Assembly (NCBI RefSeq): GCF_028453695.1 | Contig: NC_135777.1 | Coordinates: 11,955,714-12,019,713 of the forward strand | Direction: 5' to 3' | Source: Augochlora pura | Taxonomy: Eukaryota > Arthropoda > Insecta > Hymenoptera > Halictidae | Length of the DNA stretch: 64,000 bases | Shown: positions 34,250 to 45,672 of the stretch, in pieces | Layout: each line of letters starts with the position of its first letter | How positions within the stretch are numbered: position 1 is the first letter of the stretch | Made by a program: the position numbers and the translations under genes | Notes under the pieces: generated by a model | Told to the model about the DNA's origin: nothing | Databases searched by the model: none | What the model saw: only the letters and a program-made list of their open reading frames with translations

Positions 34250-36249
34250 TAATTTTTAAATATGTTAAAAAATGTCTTTTTTTTAGTTTCTGTACCAACG
34301 GAAAAAATTGCTCAATTTAGACAAAGTTTCTAGTCTACTTATTTACTAGTTCCTACTTTCTTATATATGTATTTATTACAAATTCATTGTTCATTGATAA
34401 AATTGTCGTCCGTGAAAGATTAAGAAATTGGTTTAATGAAAAGAGCATTATTTCAGAAATTTCGTATTGTTGCTTGGGTGGGATTTAGGGAAGTTTGGCT
34501 GGTTCGGATGCCCGTGGAACACAAAAGTGTTCTGCTTGTGTAGGACTTGTAAAAATTAATTAGTTGCACCGAAATCGTCTTTAAAACTTTATTTCCTGGA
34601 TAAAGATGTTATCTCCAAGCCTCCCAAAAATAAAGTCGCGTATTTTCCCAAGGAATCGAGTTTTGTTCCTGCGTTCCTTCTTCCCTTTCCTTCCTTGTCC
34701 AATAGGAAAATTGGGGTCCTCTAGCTGGATGCTGATTCGTCGGATGACCCGTCTTCCGGTTGCAGATTGCAGAAGGAATTGGTGGTTCGACGGTGCGCGT
34801 GCGGATGGGGATGCGCGAGAGTCGAGCGCGCAGGGGTAAAAAGCCCGCCGAAACGAACGGTGTGGGGGTGTGCCGCGCGCGAAGATTTCGGCTCGAGGAC
34901 TGAGTAAGAGAGAGAGAGGTCAGAGAGGGTTCCGAGAAGTCCTTGTCTAAAGATTTACGACGTCCTGTACTTGAGAGATCCGGGTTTGCTATTGTGACTC
35001 GTCTAGTTCATGTGAAATTGGAGAGGGACTTACGAGAGGCTACGTGACTTTCTCTACATTCCTCGATTAGTCTTGCTAAATAAAAAAAAGGTTTAACGAA
35101 AAATTTCGTGGGAACTCTCTCTCTCATTATCTCCTTACATATTCTCAGTTATTCCTCTCGGCCGATGCTGTATCCCTACATAACTATACGATATAAATCT
35201 GTATTGTAGGGATCACGTGGTATAACTGCGTGTACCGGTTATACCTCCCAGTATAACGTTGGGAAGACCGCTTCGAGGATTGTGATCGAAGGCTAGCAGT
35301 TCCCTACACGGACTGCTGGACAGTGATCTTCCCGGACGGAAGGACTATTTAATGGATAAATACACCATCTCTCGATCACTGAATTTATTGTATTACAATC
35401 ACTGTAGACTATACTCGGCACGTGCAGTAGATAACGGTGAGACGATCCCAGTATCTATTCTGTTCTGGTGTTCGAAAACGAATGAATCTCGCTCAAGAAA
35501 ACACGAGCGGCAACGGTTGGTGACCGGTGCTGCCAACCGCGTTACCAACTGATTGTTGGGGAGCTGCCTAGGGAATCCGAGGTAAAACCCCAGGTTCCCC
35601 ACAGAATTTCCTTCCTGTCGGCATCCACTAAGTTTATAATTTGCATAACCAGAGGCGCTTATTTATAACTGTGTTCGCGTGATCACGCAACAGTATTATC
35701 AAAAATTTTCAACCTGTCATAAAAATCCCTAGACGTCACAAAAAAAGCTGTTTTGTTATTACTCGAAAAAAATAAGTGAGCAATTAAAACTATGTATTGA
35801 ATGAACAATTACATATGGTAAATTTTTTAAACTATGTTTCATTAATTTGGTTATATGGTGAGTCAGTTTCACTAATACAAACATTGAATGTTCCGATTGG
35901 ACCTTTTTTTGCTCTTTTAGTATTCTATGTACGAATAAGTAGTATTTCTACAGTTGTGTATAGTTTCAGGATATTTACCATTGACTTTTCTAACGTGGCG
36001 CATGAATAATTGTCAAAATACGATGGAATGTCCGAAAGTTTACACAATGAAGACGTTATCGGATGGATAAAGAATTTAAAGATTAGAAATGTTCCATAAA
36101 TATTTATAACGAAGCCTGTATGTAAAAGACCCCTATCAAATCTTTGATGAATATCAATCTTATGTGGAACATACTATAATAGTTATACGAAAAATATACG
36201 CTTGTACGTTAAATAAATTGTCTGCTTATGGTCTAATTACTATTAAAAT
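34250..36249. other. Gene-free gap between POP1 and unc-119, with GC-rich patch and possible LTR
   Basis: About 34740-34960 is GC- and CpG-rich, then GA-rich, and may be a promoter or non-coding 5' exon. A structured block lies at 35171-35603 (see the LTR candidate). The rest is AT-rich and featureless. The unc-119 start codon directly follows. Confidence 0.5.
35205..35603. mobile_element. Candidate solo LTR (399 bp), weak
   Basis: The block starts TGTAGGG and ends CCCCACA, so it is TG...CA bounded with imperfect 7-bp inverted ends. It is flanked by GTATT and GAATT, which match in 4 of 5 bases and so do not make a clean target duplication. Near its left end are a perfect 8-bp stem (GGTATAAC / GTTATACC) and an external repeat of the terminus (TATCCCTACA at 35171-35180). 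It encodes no protein. It could be an old solo LTR or another hairpin-rich repeat. Confidence 0.3.
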
Positions 36250-37177
36250 ATGAGTGTTGATAGCGAAAATAAATCAAGCGAAGCTATTACTTCGTTCACA
36301 CCGTCAGTAGATCAAGAAAATTCTGACAACGGAAATATTGAAAAAACCCCTATAACCCCAGAAATGGTGTTACGCTTGCCTACAATTACCGATAGTAAGG
36401 CAGTATATTTTTAGTATAAGAATTTATATATTTTCCTTTATAAAATAATAATTGACCAATTCTATTTCAGAGTATTTGTGTTCTCCAGAGGCTAATATTT
36501 ATGACATTGATTTTACAAGATTTCAAATTAGAGACCTAGAAACAGGAACAATATTGTTTGAAATAACAAAACCACCAGCTACTGGTACGTAGTGATTAAA
36601 TAAATTTATTTATTTATTTATATTGTACATATATATATGTATTGCATGCTATCAAGTATAAATGTTTATATATTTTAGAATGCGATCTTCTACAAGATGT
36701 AGAACCAGAATGTGAAGAATCTGGTTGTGAAGACACTGGTCGCTTTGTACGTTACCAATTTACACCTCAATTTCTTAAACTGAAGACTGTTGGGGCAACA
36801 GTAGAATTTCTTGTGGGATCCAAACCAGTGACTAATTTTCGAATGATTGAACGCCACTTTTTTCGAGACAGATTATTAAAAACTTTTGATTTTCAATTTG
36901 GATTTTGTATACCAAACAGTAAAAATACCTGCGAACATATTTATGAATTTCCAACTTTGCCTGCTGATTTGGGTAAGTTGTAAGTTTTATTGTATAATGA
37001 CTGGAAATATTCATTGCATAATATAATTTCATTAAGAATGACCTTTCAGTCTCTGAAATGATTGCAAATCCATTTGAAACACGCTCAGATTCATTTTATT
37101 TTGTGGACAATCAATTGGTAATGCACAATAAAGCAGACTATGCATACAATGGTGGACATCCTCATGATGTACTTTAG
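36250..37177 (+). CDS. unc-119: unc-119 homologue, lipid-binding cargo carrier, 4 exons, 226 aa
   Basis: UNC119 proteins use a PDE6-delta-like beta-sandwich to hold N-myristoylated proteins and deliver them to cilia or membranes, with release by ARL3/ARL2. The exons are 36250-36394, 36471-36584, 36679-36972 and 37050-37177; every donor is GT (GTAAGG, GTACGT, GTAAGT) and all split codons (A|AG, G|AA, G|TC) resolve in frame. The N-terminus (residues 1-48) is acidic, Ser/Thr-rich and probably disordered. The sandwich follows from YLCSPEANIYDIDFTRFQIR through FVRYQFTPQFLKLKTVGATV and DFQFGFCIPNSKNTCEHIYE to the C-terminal FETRSDSFYFVDNQLVMHNK, all diagnostic of UNC119 rather than PDE6D. The length matches the family (about 240 aa). 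The gene ends tail-to-tail with the ABHD11 gene. Confidence 0.96.
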
Positions 37178-37500
37178 TATGCAATTTGTTGAATGGGACA
37201 AAATATGAGGAAAAGTTAGTAAGGAATTTGCACTTTGCAAAAATCATTGTGATATTGTAACACATATTTAACTAATTTAAAATTATAACTTTATTTCTTT
37301 ATACACGAAGTTGCAATCGCAAATTTTTACATTATCGCTTAAATATAGTATTTATACACAATTCTTTAAACTTTTTAAATTCAATTTATCTATTTTCTTG
37401 AATATTTTTGTCTTAAAATCACAATAATTAATTAAGCACACTATATTTTAATAATGTCTAAAAGTTCATCAAAATGTTACATTTTGAATAGTTGTTCTTT

Positions 37501-37506
37501 AATAAA
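37501..37506 (+). terminator. unc-119 polyadenylation signal (candidate)
   Basis: AATAAA lies 324 nt after the stop; another is at 37608-37613. On the opposite strand TTTATT at 37290-37295 is the first canonical AATAAA for ABHD11, so the two 3' UTRs may overlap. Confidence 0.4.
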
Positions 37507-37795
37507 ACATGGCCTTGTGTGAAACTACTTTTCAGTTCTGATAAAATTATTTCCAAACTGTAAAACACTGAATATGCAATATATGGAAATGTAACAAACA
37601 AGAAATTAATAAAGTGTTAAACTTCGTAAGTTCTTACCTGATGCAGAATTCATAATTTGTTTACACTGTGTACAATTGTATTTTATCGATCTATTTTTCA
37701 CTTATGTATCTGTAATGTTATAAATTTCACATAAATACATATATATGTTTCCAAATGCATTACGTATTTTTCTTATCTCAATACGATAATTACAA

Positions 37796-38959
37796 TTACG
37801 ATTGATTAATGAAATCAATTGTTGTCTTCATAAAATCGGTTGGTTTGTCTGCATGAACCCAATGATTGGCACCACTTATATATGAGAATTGAGCAGAAGG
37901 AAATAAGTTTTTAATTTTATTATGATCTTCTACTTTTATGTAATCACTCAAACCACCCCCTATAAATAATGTTGGTCCCTTAAAAGCTTGTGATTCCTTC
38001 ATTGAAGGAAAAGTTGCTATCTGTGTTACAAAATTTTGTTGCAGCACAGGTAAATTAATCCGCCATTTATACTTTCCAATATCAGCTTCCACTATATTCA
38101 TTATTAAAAACTGCAATGAAAATTTAATTTTCAATTACTACAAACTATTTATAATTAAAGTACTATAAATATAAAAAGTAGTTTTATGTACCTGACGTAA
38201 ACTCAGATGTTTAATAGTATCTGCAAGTTGTTCATCTGCTACTCTACGTGCCTTTGTTAATGTTGGGCTATTGCTTAGGTCTACTGAACTCATAGCATTG
38301 AATATCTTTTCCATCTCCAAAAGTTGAGGACTGGTCCTCACTGGAGACATATCTACTACTACTAATTTTTCTACTACTTCTGGATAATTTAAAGCTACAT
38401 ACATCATTGTAGATCCTCCCATACTGTGTCCTACCAAAATAGATTTTTGAAGTCCTAAATCATGCATGAGTTGAATGACATCCTTTGCCATGTGTTTATA
38501 TGTCATATCTGAAGAATGTGGAGAATCTCCATGGTTCCTTGCATCTATAGCTATTACCTATAAATGCATTTCAAGTATTTCTTATATTCTATAAATTCTA
38601 TATATCTACCTTACGATCTGTTTGCTGATGTATTGATTTTGATAACATGTTCCAGTTATTCTTTGACCCAAAAAGGCCATGCATTATAATAATAGGGTTC
38701 TTTGAATCATTTATGTTTCCTCTCATTGACTCGTATGATGCATATGCAAGTTTTACTGGTTTAATGCTTGAATAAAAATAAGTAAATATTAAAATAAATA
38801 ATGGATGATAAAGAAGTATATACTTACATGAAATTAAACTTACTCCTTTGAATTAATATGCATATGTTTAGAAGATAGAGACAGATTAATCAAATCTTGT
38901 CTCCAATGTTGTACAAAAGTACTTCTCCTTATGAAATAACAAAAGCTCACAGTCTTCAT
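37796..38959 (-). CDS. ABHD11: ABHD11-like alpha/beta hydrolase, 4 exons, 317 aa
   Basis: ABHD11 is a mitochondrial serine hydrolase linked to diacylglycerol hydrolysis and to protecting lipoylated 2-oxoglutarate dehydrogenase. The exons are 38959-38844, 38766-38610, 38557-38192 and 38110-37796: donors GA|GTAAGT, AAG|GTAGAT and CAG|GTACAT, acceptors TTCAAG, TTTATAG and TTGCAG, all in phase. The N-terminus (MKTVSFCYFIRRSTFVQHWR) is basic and lacks acids until residue 22, as in a mitochondrial presequence. The oxyanion motif is MHGLFGSKNNW (His68-Gly69). The nucleophile elbow is VGHSMGG with Ser136. The likely acid is Asp269 in GGLSDYI and the catalytic His296 is in GANHWVHAD. DARNHGDSPHS (96-106) is the typical ABHD11 strand-loop. 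The length matches human ABHD11 (315 aa). Confidence 0.94.
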
Positions 38960-40260
38960 CTTTATTTCCTTTTAGTTATCAATGGCAGTATATTTAATTC
39001 TCATTCATATGTATGTCAAAAATTTCCGTAACATCATCACTATTAAGAAAGATAAATATACACTTAATATTATCTGTTGATAATATTTAATCGCGACCAC
39101 AGATTAAATTGTGAATGATAATGGAAATTCCGAAATATTGTTATAAATCTTAATAGATTTATTTAATATTTCTCTTATTGTACAATAAAGTGACTTCGAC
39201 CCAATTCAAATATACAATGACCTAATAACATTGGATCAACAGATCAACATATGAATAGTGATAATATTAGACATTGACTGACATTTGTTCAAAATAGTTC
39301 CTTTTTACTCTTCACTTTCAGCACCTGAAAATCACTCGCCAAAGTCACAGAACTTTCTTTTATCGTAAAAGTCGATGATCGACTTGCATTTTAACAATTA
39401 TGCAGTCTCAGTTTTTAATAAATATTTATTTATTTAACTTAATATTTCTATTGAAAAGTTCTTATCAAGTTTACGCATTTTAAATATTGGCCAAAATCAG
39501 ACGAAGTGGTGCATAGGAAATTGGGTCACGTTACCACAAATCACCAGTAGAGAATATCAGTGATGGTACACATGTATTACTATTTAAATTTTTATTGTTC
39601 ATGTTTCTAAATTGGATGACCTTGACACACAAAAGTGGAAATATTGTGTACGCATGCGTATTGGATGACTAAATTTTTGGGCTAATATTCATGAGTTTAG
39701 TTCCGGATGCGTGTACATGAAAATGAAAATTAGTTACCAAAGAATATTGGACTTTTGTTTTAGAACAGGGCTCGGAATTAATTGAATATGGCAGAGACAG
39801 AGTATTTACGGAGAATGTTTTGAAATGTCGTGCAGAGTGCCATCATTCAGTCTCATTTATGAGATCTCTCCTGCAACAAATTTCTGATGCTGTCTCCGAA
39901 ATTGCTCTATCTCTGTCATGTGCAGTTAATTCTGAATCCTGGCTTAGACATATGTACATTGCCTGGAAGTAACATCTATTATTGCTGTGTGTGAAACCAC
40001 TTCGTAGAAAAATTGTTTCTCCCCTGTAATTTTCTATAATACATCTTAAAGTACGGGCCTAAAACGGGACTCACTGCGGATTGGATACGCAGTAAAACTT
40101 GAGGTACAATATTTCTCAAATGAATGTACATCTATGTCTACCATTAATTTCTTGGTAGTTTGCATACGTGGCGCTGTGGTAGCAACATGTCGCTGTGAAG
40201 TGGCGGAGTTAAGAATCGGCATATGTCATTTTTAATAAGTTCACAGCGTAATTTGATAAA
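38960..40260. other. Divergent intergenic region between ABHD11 and the p24 gene
   Basis: This 1.3 kb contains the upstream sequences of both genes. The two starts are head to head, so a shared promoter region is possible. I see no TATA box, repeat or open frame worth calling. Confidence 0.5.
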
Positions 40261-41549
40261 ATGAGGTGGCTTATTTCTTGTTTATCCCTAATTGTTTTAA
40301 GCAAAAGTGCAACCTGTTATTTCATAACTGTAGATGCACATGCTGAAGAATGTTTTTTCGACAGAGTTGAAGCGGGAACGAAAATGGGTTAGTTTTTAGG
40401 AAACTTTTTTAGGAAACTTAGGAAACTTTCCTTAAACAAATTTGCAATGATTATAATAACATGTTTTGCAAGTTCATTACATAATTATTTATTTTAATAT
40501 AAATTGAGATTTGATATCTCTCTTTTATTGTTATTGCTAATTATTGTTTGTACTATGTAAAATTTACAAAATGTTAATTTTTCAAGTAGATATATTTTGG
40601 AAGTATATTCAACGAATATTTGTATTATTAACATACAAAGTTTACGTTTATTTAAATTGTGTTACATGGGTCATTTCAAAGTAATATGTTTTATATATAG
40701 AGTTTCTATTAATTGAATAATTTGTACGCACTATAATTTGATACATTAGAGATAATAGAAACTTAAATAAAGATTATTATTGTACATCGTCTGTTTTCTC
40801 TTAAATGTATTTAAAGAAAGAATAAATTAATACTTATTTTTGTAACAGTGAATAAAGACACTAAAGAATCAAAAGAGACATATTTTTGTCATTTATTTAT
40901 GTCTTGTCATTATTAGTTGCACGTCATTAGCATAATATAATAAAATATATTTTTTAATATTACTTGCAATATCTTTTAGGTCTTACATTTGAGATAGCAG
41001 AAGGAGGATTTTTAGATATAGATGTAAAAATAATTGGTCCTGATCAGAAGGAAATATATAGAGGTGAACAAGAAAGCAGTGGAAAATATACATTTGCTGC
41101 GGGTTTGTCTGGTGATTATACATATTGCTTTAGTAATCAAAAAAGCAGTATGACACCAAAAGTTGTAATGTTTAATATGAATATTGGCGAGACTCTAAAA
41201 CCTATAGAACATACTTCAAATGGAAAGAATGCTGAGGACACAAATCACAGTAAAATAGATGATATGATTAAAGAATTAAGTACAAGTTTATGGGGAGTGA
41301 AGAATGAGCAAGAATATATGCAGGTAACTAAAATTTTTTAGTTTTATGGTTTTAAAATCCAGGACCTTGAAACATCAAGAATTCTAACTTTTTTTACAGG
41401 TACGGGATCAAAACCATAGAGCTATCAACGAAAGTACCAATTTCCTTGTAGGCATGTGGGCCTTCTTTGAAGCTATGGTTTTGGTTTGTATGACAATAGG
41501 ACAAGTTCTCTACTTAAAACGATTTTTTGAAGTCAGAAGAATTATCTAA
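40261..41549 (+). CDS. TMED2: p24 family cargo receptor, TMED2 type, 3 exons, 206 aa
   Basis: p24-beta proteins (TMED2) are type I membrane proteins that cycle between ER and Golgi in COPII and COPI vesicles and help sort GPI-anchored and other cargo. The exons are 40261-40387, 40980-41323 and 41400-41549: donors ATGG|GTTAGT and CAG|GTAACT, acceptors CTTTTAG and TTTACAG; Gly43 is split. Residues 1 to about 19 are a signal peptide (LISCLSLIVLSKSA), followed by the mature start YFITVDAHAEECFFDRVEAG. The GOLD domain spans about 20-120 with Cys31 and Cys92 as the expected disulphide. A coiled-coil stretch follows (KIDDMIKELSTSLW). The transmembrane helix is WAFFEAMVLVCMTIGQVLYL, and the cytosolic tail KRFFEVRRII has the FF COPII and RR COPI signals. 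The length is typical (about 200 aa). Confidence 0.97.
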
Positions 41550-41610
41550 TTTAAGGCACATAATAAGAAATTCATAAACTCATTGTACATTTTTTATGTG
41601 ACTAAGTTAT

Positions 41611-41616
41611 AATAAA
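41611..41616 (+). terminator. TMED2 polyadenylation signal
   Basis: AATAAA lies 62 nt after the stop codon in an AT-rich stretch. Confidence 0.7.
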
Positions 41617-44303
41617 ATTACGAAGTTCCAATATTTTGAATTCCTTTTTTTTGTAATTTGTAACATCAATAACCTCGAATACAATGTTCGATAACAGAAA
41701 TTTTAACAGCATTGTTAATAAGAGCTCAATTCCTACAATCACAGTATCAAAATAAAAATTGAGTGTATCACTTAGTTGGCCTTAAATCTTTTTCGAAAAA
41801 AGCAATGTTTAATTTAATCTTGCTGTGATTTGTTTATTATTTGAGTGAATCAAAATGATTTAACGAAATGATAATATATATAATGCTTGTAATATTATTT
41901 ATATGTTTATATAGGATAATATAATGTAATAAAAGCTAAAATATATTAGTTATTTTATAATGATATGAATAATATCGGAAAGGCAATAATATTTATAAAA
42001 ACGTATACTAGTAATACAAATAACTGAGTTTAATTTTATCTTCAAAGTAAGTGAAAAGATTGTAGTTTTAATTGTATAAATGTTAAAATGTTTAATTTAA
42101 AAATGATGTGTTTTGGTAGTTATCTCTTTCAATGTAGACAAAATCATTAATATCTTTAAAAAGTTTGAAAAACTGACCTTTTTCACGAAGAAACAAAATC
42201 GTTTAAATCATATCTCTAGTTCTTAATGAAGGGAACAGTTTTAAATGTATACAAAAACCTATATTCTTACTATACGAACAATGTAATATAATACGGGTAA
42301 TATGCGGACCGCTGTTTTAGGTTTTTTTCACACCCGTGATTTTTAATGACAATGTTTTCTATTATAAAAACATTCGATCAGTTTCATAAGGTTTAATGAA
42401 TAATTTAGATACATACAAAAGAAACTTAAAATATTATTTATACACATAAATATACATATTTGCTATAATATTATATGAAAGAGTATATACTAAAAGTTTT
42501 TTTATAATGCATTACAAATAAATCATAAAATAAATAAAAAAATTCAAGGATTAAAAAATGATTTGTATATTATAATGATAAATTATGAATGATTGTTTCG
42601 GTTTTCTATTATACTCTAATTCGTTTTTTGTTTTAACAATTTTGACGTTAATTCCATTAATATTTTCGTGTTTTTTTATTTAATTATAATTATAATATAA
42701 TTTGAATTGCAATTTAATAATTCTCACTGTGCTATTTAATTTTGTAATAAAAATTCTTCTTTTCAAAAAATACATTATAAAGTTCTGAATTTTAATATTT
42801 TTCATTTGGTCGGACGTAATTGTGTGATATGTAGTAATTGTGTTTTCAATTTTTCGTTTAAATAATTTTTGCAATAAATATTTTACAATGTTTTAAGTAT
42901 ATCGAAAGTATTTCAAATGACAAAGACGTATGGAATATCTTGTGTAAACGTATAGTAACACGTGATAAAATATTGTCTAGCAATATTACGTACTTATGTT
43001 ATTACTGGTTCATGGAACAGTAACCGATTGGTCTTTTTTTCGGTTCCATTTTGTCCGTAATTAAATCAATTTATTACGTACTCGATGATTCTATTCAGTT
43101 TTTTAAACTGCATTTTTTCGCACTCTGCCACGTTCAAATTTCGCGTATATCTCGAAGCCATTCACCACAGAACTCTTCTCGCCAGGTAACTCGTCTGATT
43201 CGTGAAGCAGGCGTGAGAATAAATGAATAACATAAGAAGGGTTGTAGGAGTACTCTTCCGGCATTCACCCTAGGGCTCTTAAGTCAGAAAGGCTCATTGT
43301 CCGCTCCTTCTCATTAGATGCCACCTAGCAGTTCCATCGACCCCACCAAGTAACAATACTGTGGATGCTTTTTTCTTCCTCCTTGATCTGTAGCTGCAGG
43401 AAACACGAGCGGATTTCATGTCTCGGTGTCTGCTCTAATCCCGGCCATGACTATACCGAAAGACAATACTTTCAGTGCTATGGTTGTCCGTGTAGAACAT
43501 TCGAAAGGGATGCTATTACTGCCTAACGCGAGTCCGAAGACTAAGAAGTTCTTCGTAGCCTGCTATTTAACGCCAGTGCAACCAAGCTTGTCAAAATGAC
43601 GGATTTCAAATTCTTCTCATTTTAGAGTTTCTTAAAAGCTTCTATGGATAATTACTCAGTATATTTATTCATTATGAATTCATTTTTAATAATTTTATAA
43701 GATCTTGTTCTTTTCCTTTGATATCATTTAATATGATTTATTTGTACTGCGATTTCTTTAACAGACATATTGATCAAGACTTCCATGTCTTTAATAATTT
43801 TCTTAATAGAACGTGGCAATTTTTGTTTTCTGTATATTTTAATTTACGATCATTCCTGAAGTTTGATGATAGAAGTATTAAATATTATTTCGATTTAAAG
43901 GAAATGAAAAACATTTATATTTAATAGATTATGTACAAGGTCTTGAAACTTCACTTCATCGTTAAGATGAAGAGATTGTCCAGTGTCGGAATTGCATAAT
44001 AAAACGGTCATTAACTATGAACGTATCATTTATGTATCGATCATGTTATTGAGTTGCTATGTCAGAGATATCGTCTGACACACAGAACACTCATCATCAT
44101 TTAATCGTTTGTATATGAAATCACTTCAAACATACGAGACATGGCGAGCTATTTAACGAAGAGTGGCCTATTTCAAGTAAGAAATATATTGACGAGTGAA
44201 TAGTTCTTGCAAGTCCTGTACTAAACAATTAAAAAACTTATTAAAATACAATACCATCCATCCAGTCTCACACTTCTAGTTTATAGATTTCATAGTGATA
44301 AAT

Positions 44304-44470
44304 ATACTGTGGATCTCTGTGCAAAATAAAAATTGTCTACTTCAATTTCAACAAGTTAGTAGCTTGTTTTTAAAGAGAAAAATATTTTCCAATTTTTCGA
44401 ACGTTTTTCCAATTTTGCGTTTCTTCTCTTCATTGTTTTTTAAGTGCATAAACATCTGCAATCTAGTGAT
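44304..44470. mobile_element. MITE of the GACTGCGGATTTTTATGC family (about 167 bp)
   Basis: The left end reads ACTGTGGATCTCTGTGCAAA then ATAAAAATTGTCTAC. The right end reads AGTGCATAAACATCTGCAAT then CTAGTGAT, roughly the reverse complement of the left. The interior is AT-rich and non-coding. Its left end shares the subterminal ATAAAAATTGT with the neighbouring copy at 44637-44840. Confidence 0.55.
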
Positions 44471-44636
44471 AGAACCAAAATATAAGTAATCAATCTAGGA
44501 ATATCTAAAATTTTACAACAGTAATATAGTTATATATATTTTTACTATTTGTAATCATGATTTGGATAAAGAGTTTTTATTTCATGAGTTACATTATTAA
44601 GAAATTAAACTATCGGGGTTATGCAGCTTATTAATC

Positions 44637-44840
44637 AGTAGACTATAGATTTTATACGGTTGTGATAAAATTTAATAGTTGCAAATTAAAATACAAGAAG
44701 ATTAAAACAATTTAAAAATGTTACTATCTTATTTTTATTTTATTAAAATGGTTAATGAAGTAAAGAACTTACTATTTATTTTCTATTTCATGCAAATAAT
44801 GTTTACAATTTTTATTTTGTATAAAAATCCGCAGTTTATT
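44637..44840. mobile_element. MITE of the GACTGCGGATTTTTATGC family (about 204 bp)
   Basis: The left end is GTAGACTATAGATTTTATAC (from 44638). The right end is ACAATTTTTATTTTGTATAA then AAATCCGCAGTTTATT. The reversed right end aligns with the left (ACTGCGGATTTTTATAC against ACTATAGATTTTATAC). The interior is AT-rich and has no open frame of note. Confidence 0.6.
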
Positions 44841-45340
44841 TATTATTAATCATTTCATTTTCCATTTATGTTTAGGGTAATCCGAATAGCAAATTCCAAT
44901 GCCAGGGTGTTTTCAAGCAGGCACAATCCTCCACGTATTCCCATTTTTGTCACATCGTTCTCTTTTCCTAGAAATTCGTCCATAGAAAGTGTTCTCTCCT
45001 TAATTGCCCGTCTCTCGTCACAACTCCAATATCTACAAGCCATCCACGAGTCTTGGCGATGTCGACGAAGGACACTATGCCTGGAGAGTGTCAGTCTCTA
45101 TCACTCATTGTTCGACCATCCCTGGTTTCACTAGCTTAAAGATGTTGTTGATGCAAGTTTAACAGTCAGTTACAGAATTGTTATTCTTAATTCAGTATCA
45201 AATAAACTATCATTCAAGACATCTCTTCTTTAATTGTTACATTTAGTGCCTTAATCACAGGGAGGTTGAGGTATGTGAACAGCTAAAGAAATAAGATTAA
45301 AAATAAATGGAACGTGTGAAGAAGAGCAGGCGTTAGTGGC

Positions 45341-45590
45341 ACTACTTAATATAGTACTACTTATGATTACTACTAATTAATATTACTAATATGTCTCAGT
45401 AAAGTACTAAAGAATATAATAGATTAGATTAATTATTTAGGTAAAGTATTAAAATTACTTAAAGACTTTTAAAATACTATAAATAATTTTAATACTTTTC
45501 CTAAATCATTAATTTAATATATTATATCTTTTAGTACTTCACCGGAGCATATTAGTAGAACTGTATTAGTAGTATTATATTAGTAAGACC
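45341..45590. mobile_element. Foldback element with about 120-bp inverted arms (250 bp)
   Basis: Positions 45384-45464 and the reverse complement of about 45481-45561 align with roughly 67 of 81 identities by eye. The blocks include TACTAATATG, AAGTACTAAA, TTAATNATTTAGG and AAAGTATTAAAATTA. The outer arms continue more loosely (TTAATATAGTACTAC against TTACTAATATAATACTAC). The loop is only about 15 bp, so the whole element can fold into one long hairpin. It is non-coding; no clear target-site duplication was seen. Confidence 0.65.
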
Positions 45591-45639
45591 TTCAAAATAC
45601 TATTGTAACTCTCGTGTTTCTCAATTGACACAGGCAATG

Positions 45640-45672
45640 TTTATTTTGTATAAAAATCCACAATCTAGTAGA
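45640..45672 (-). mobile_element. Single terminus of the GACTGCGGATTTTTATGC family
   Basis: TTTATTTTGTATAAAAATCC then ACAATCTAGTAGAC is the family terminus in reverse orientation and includes the subterminal TTTATTTTG. It lies 50 bp right of the foldback element at 45341-45590; no left mate is clear. Confidence 0.5.
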
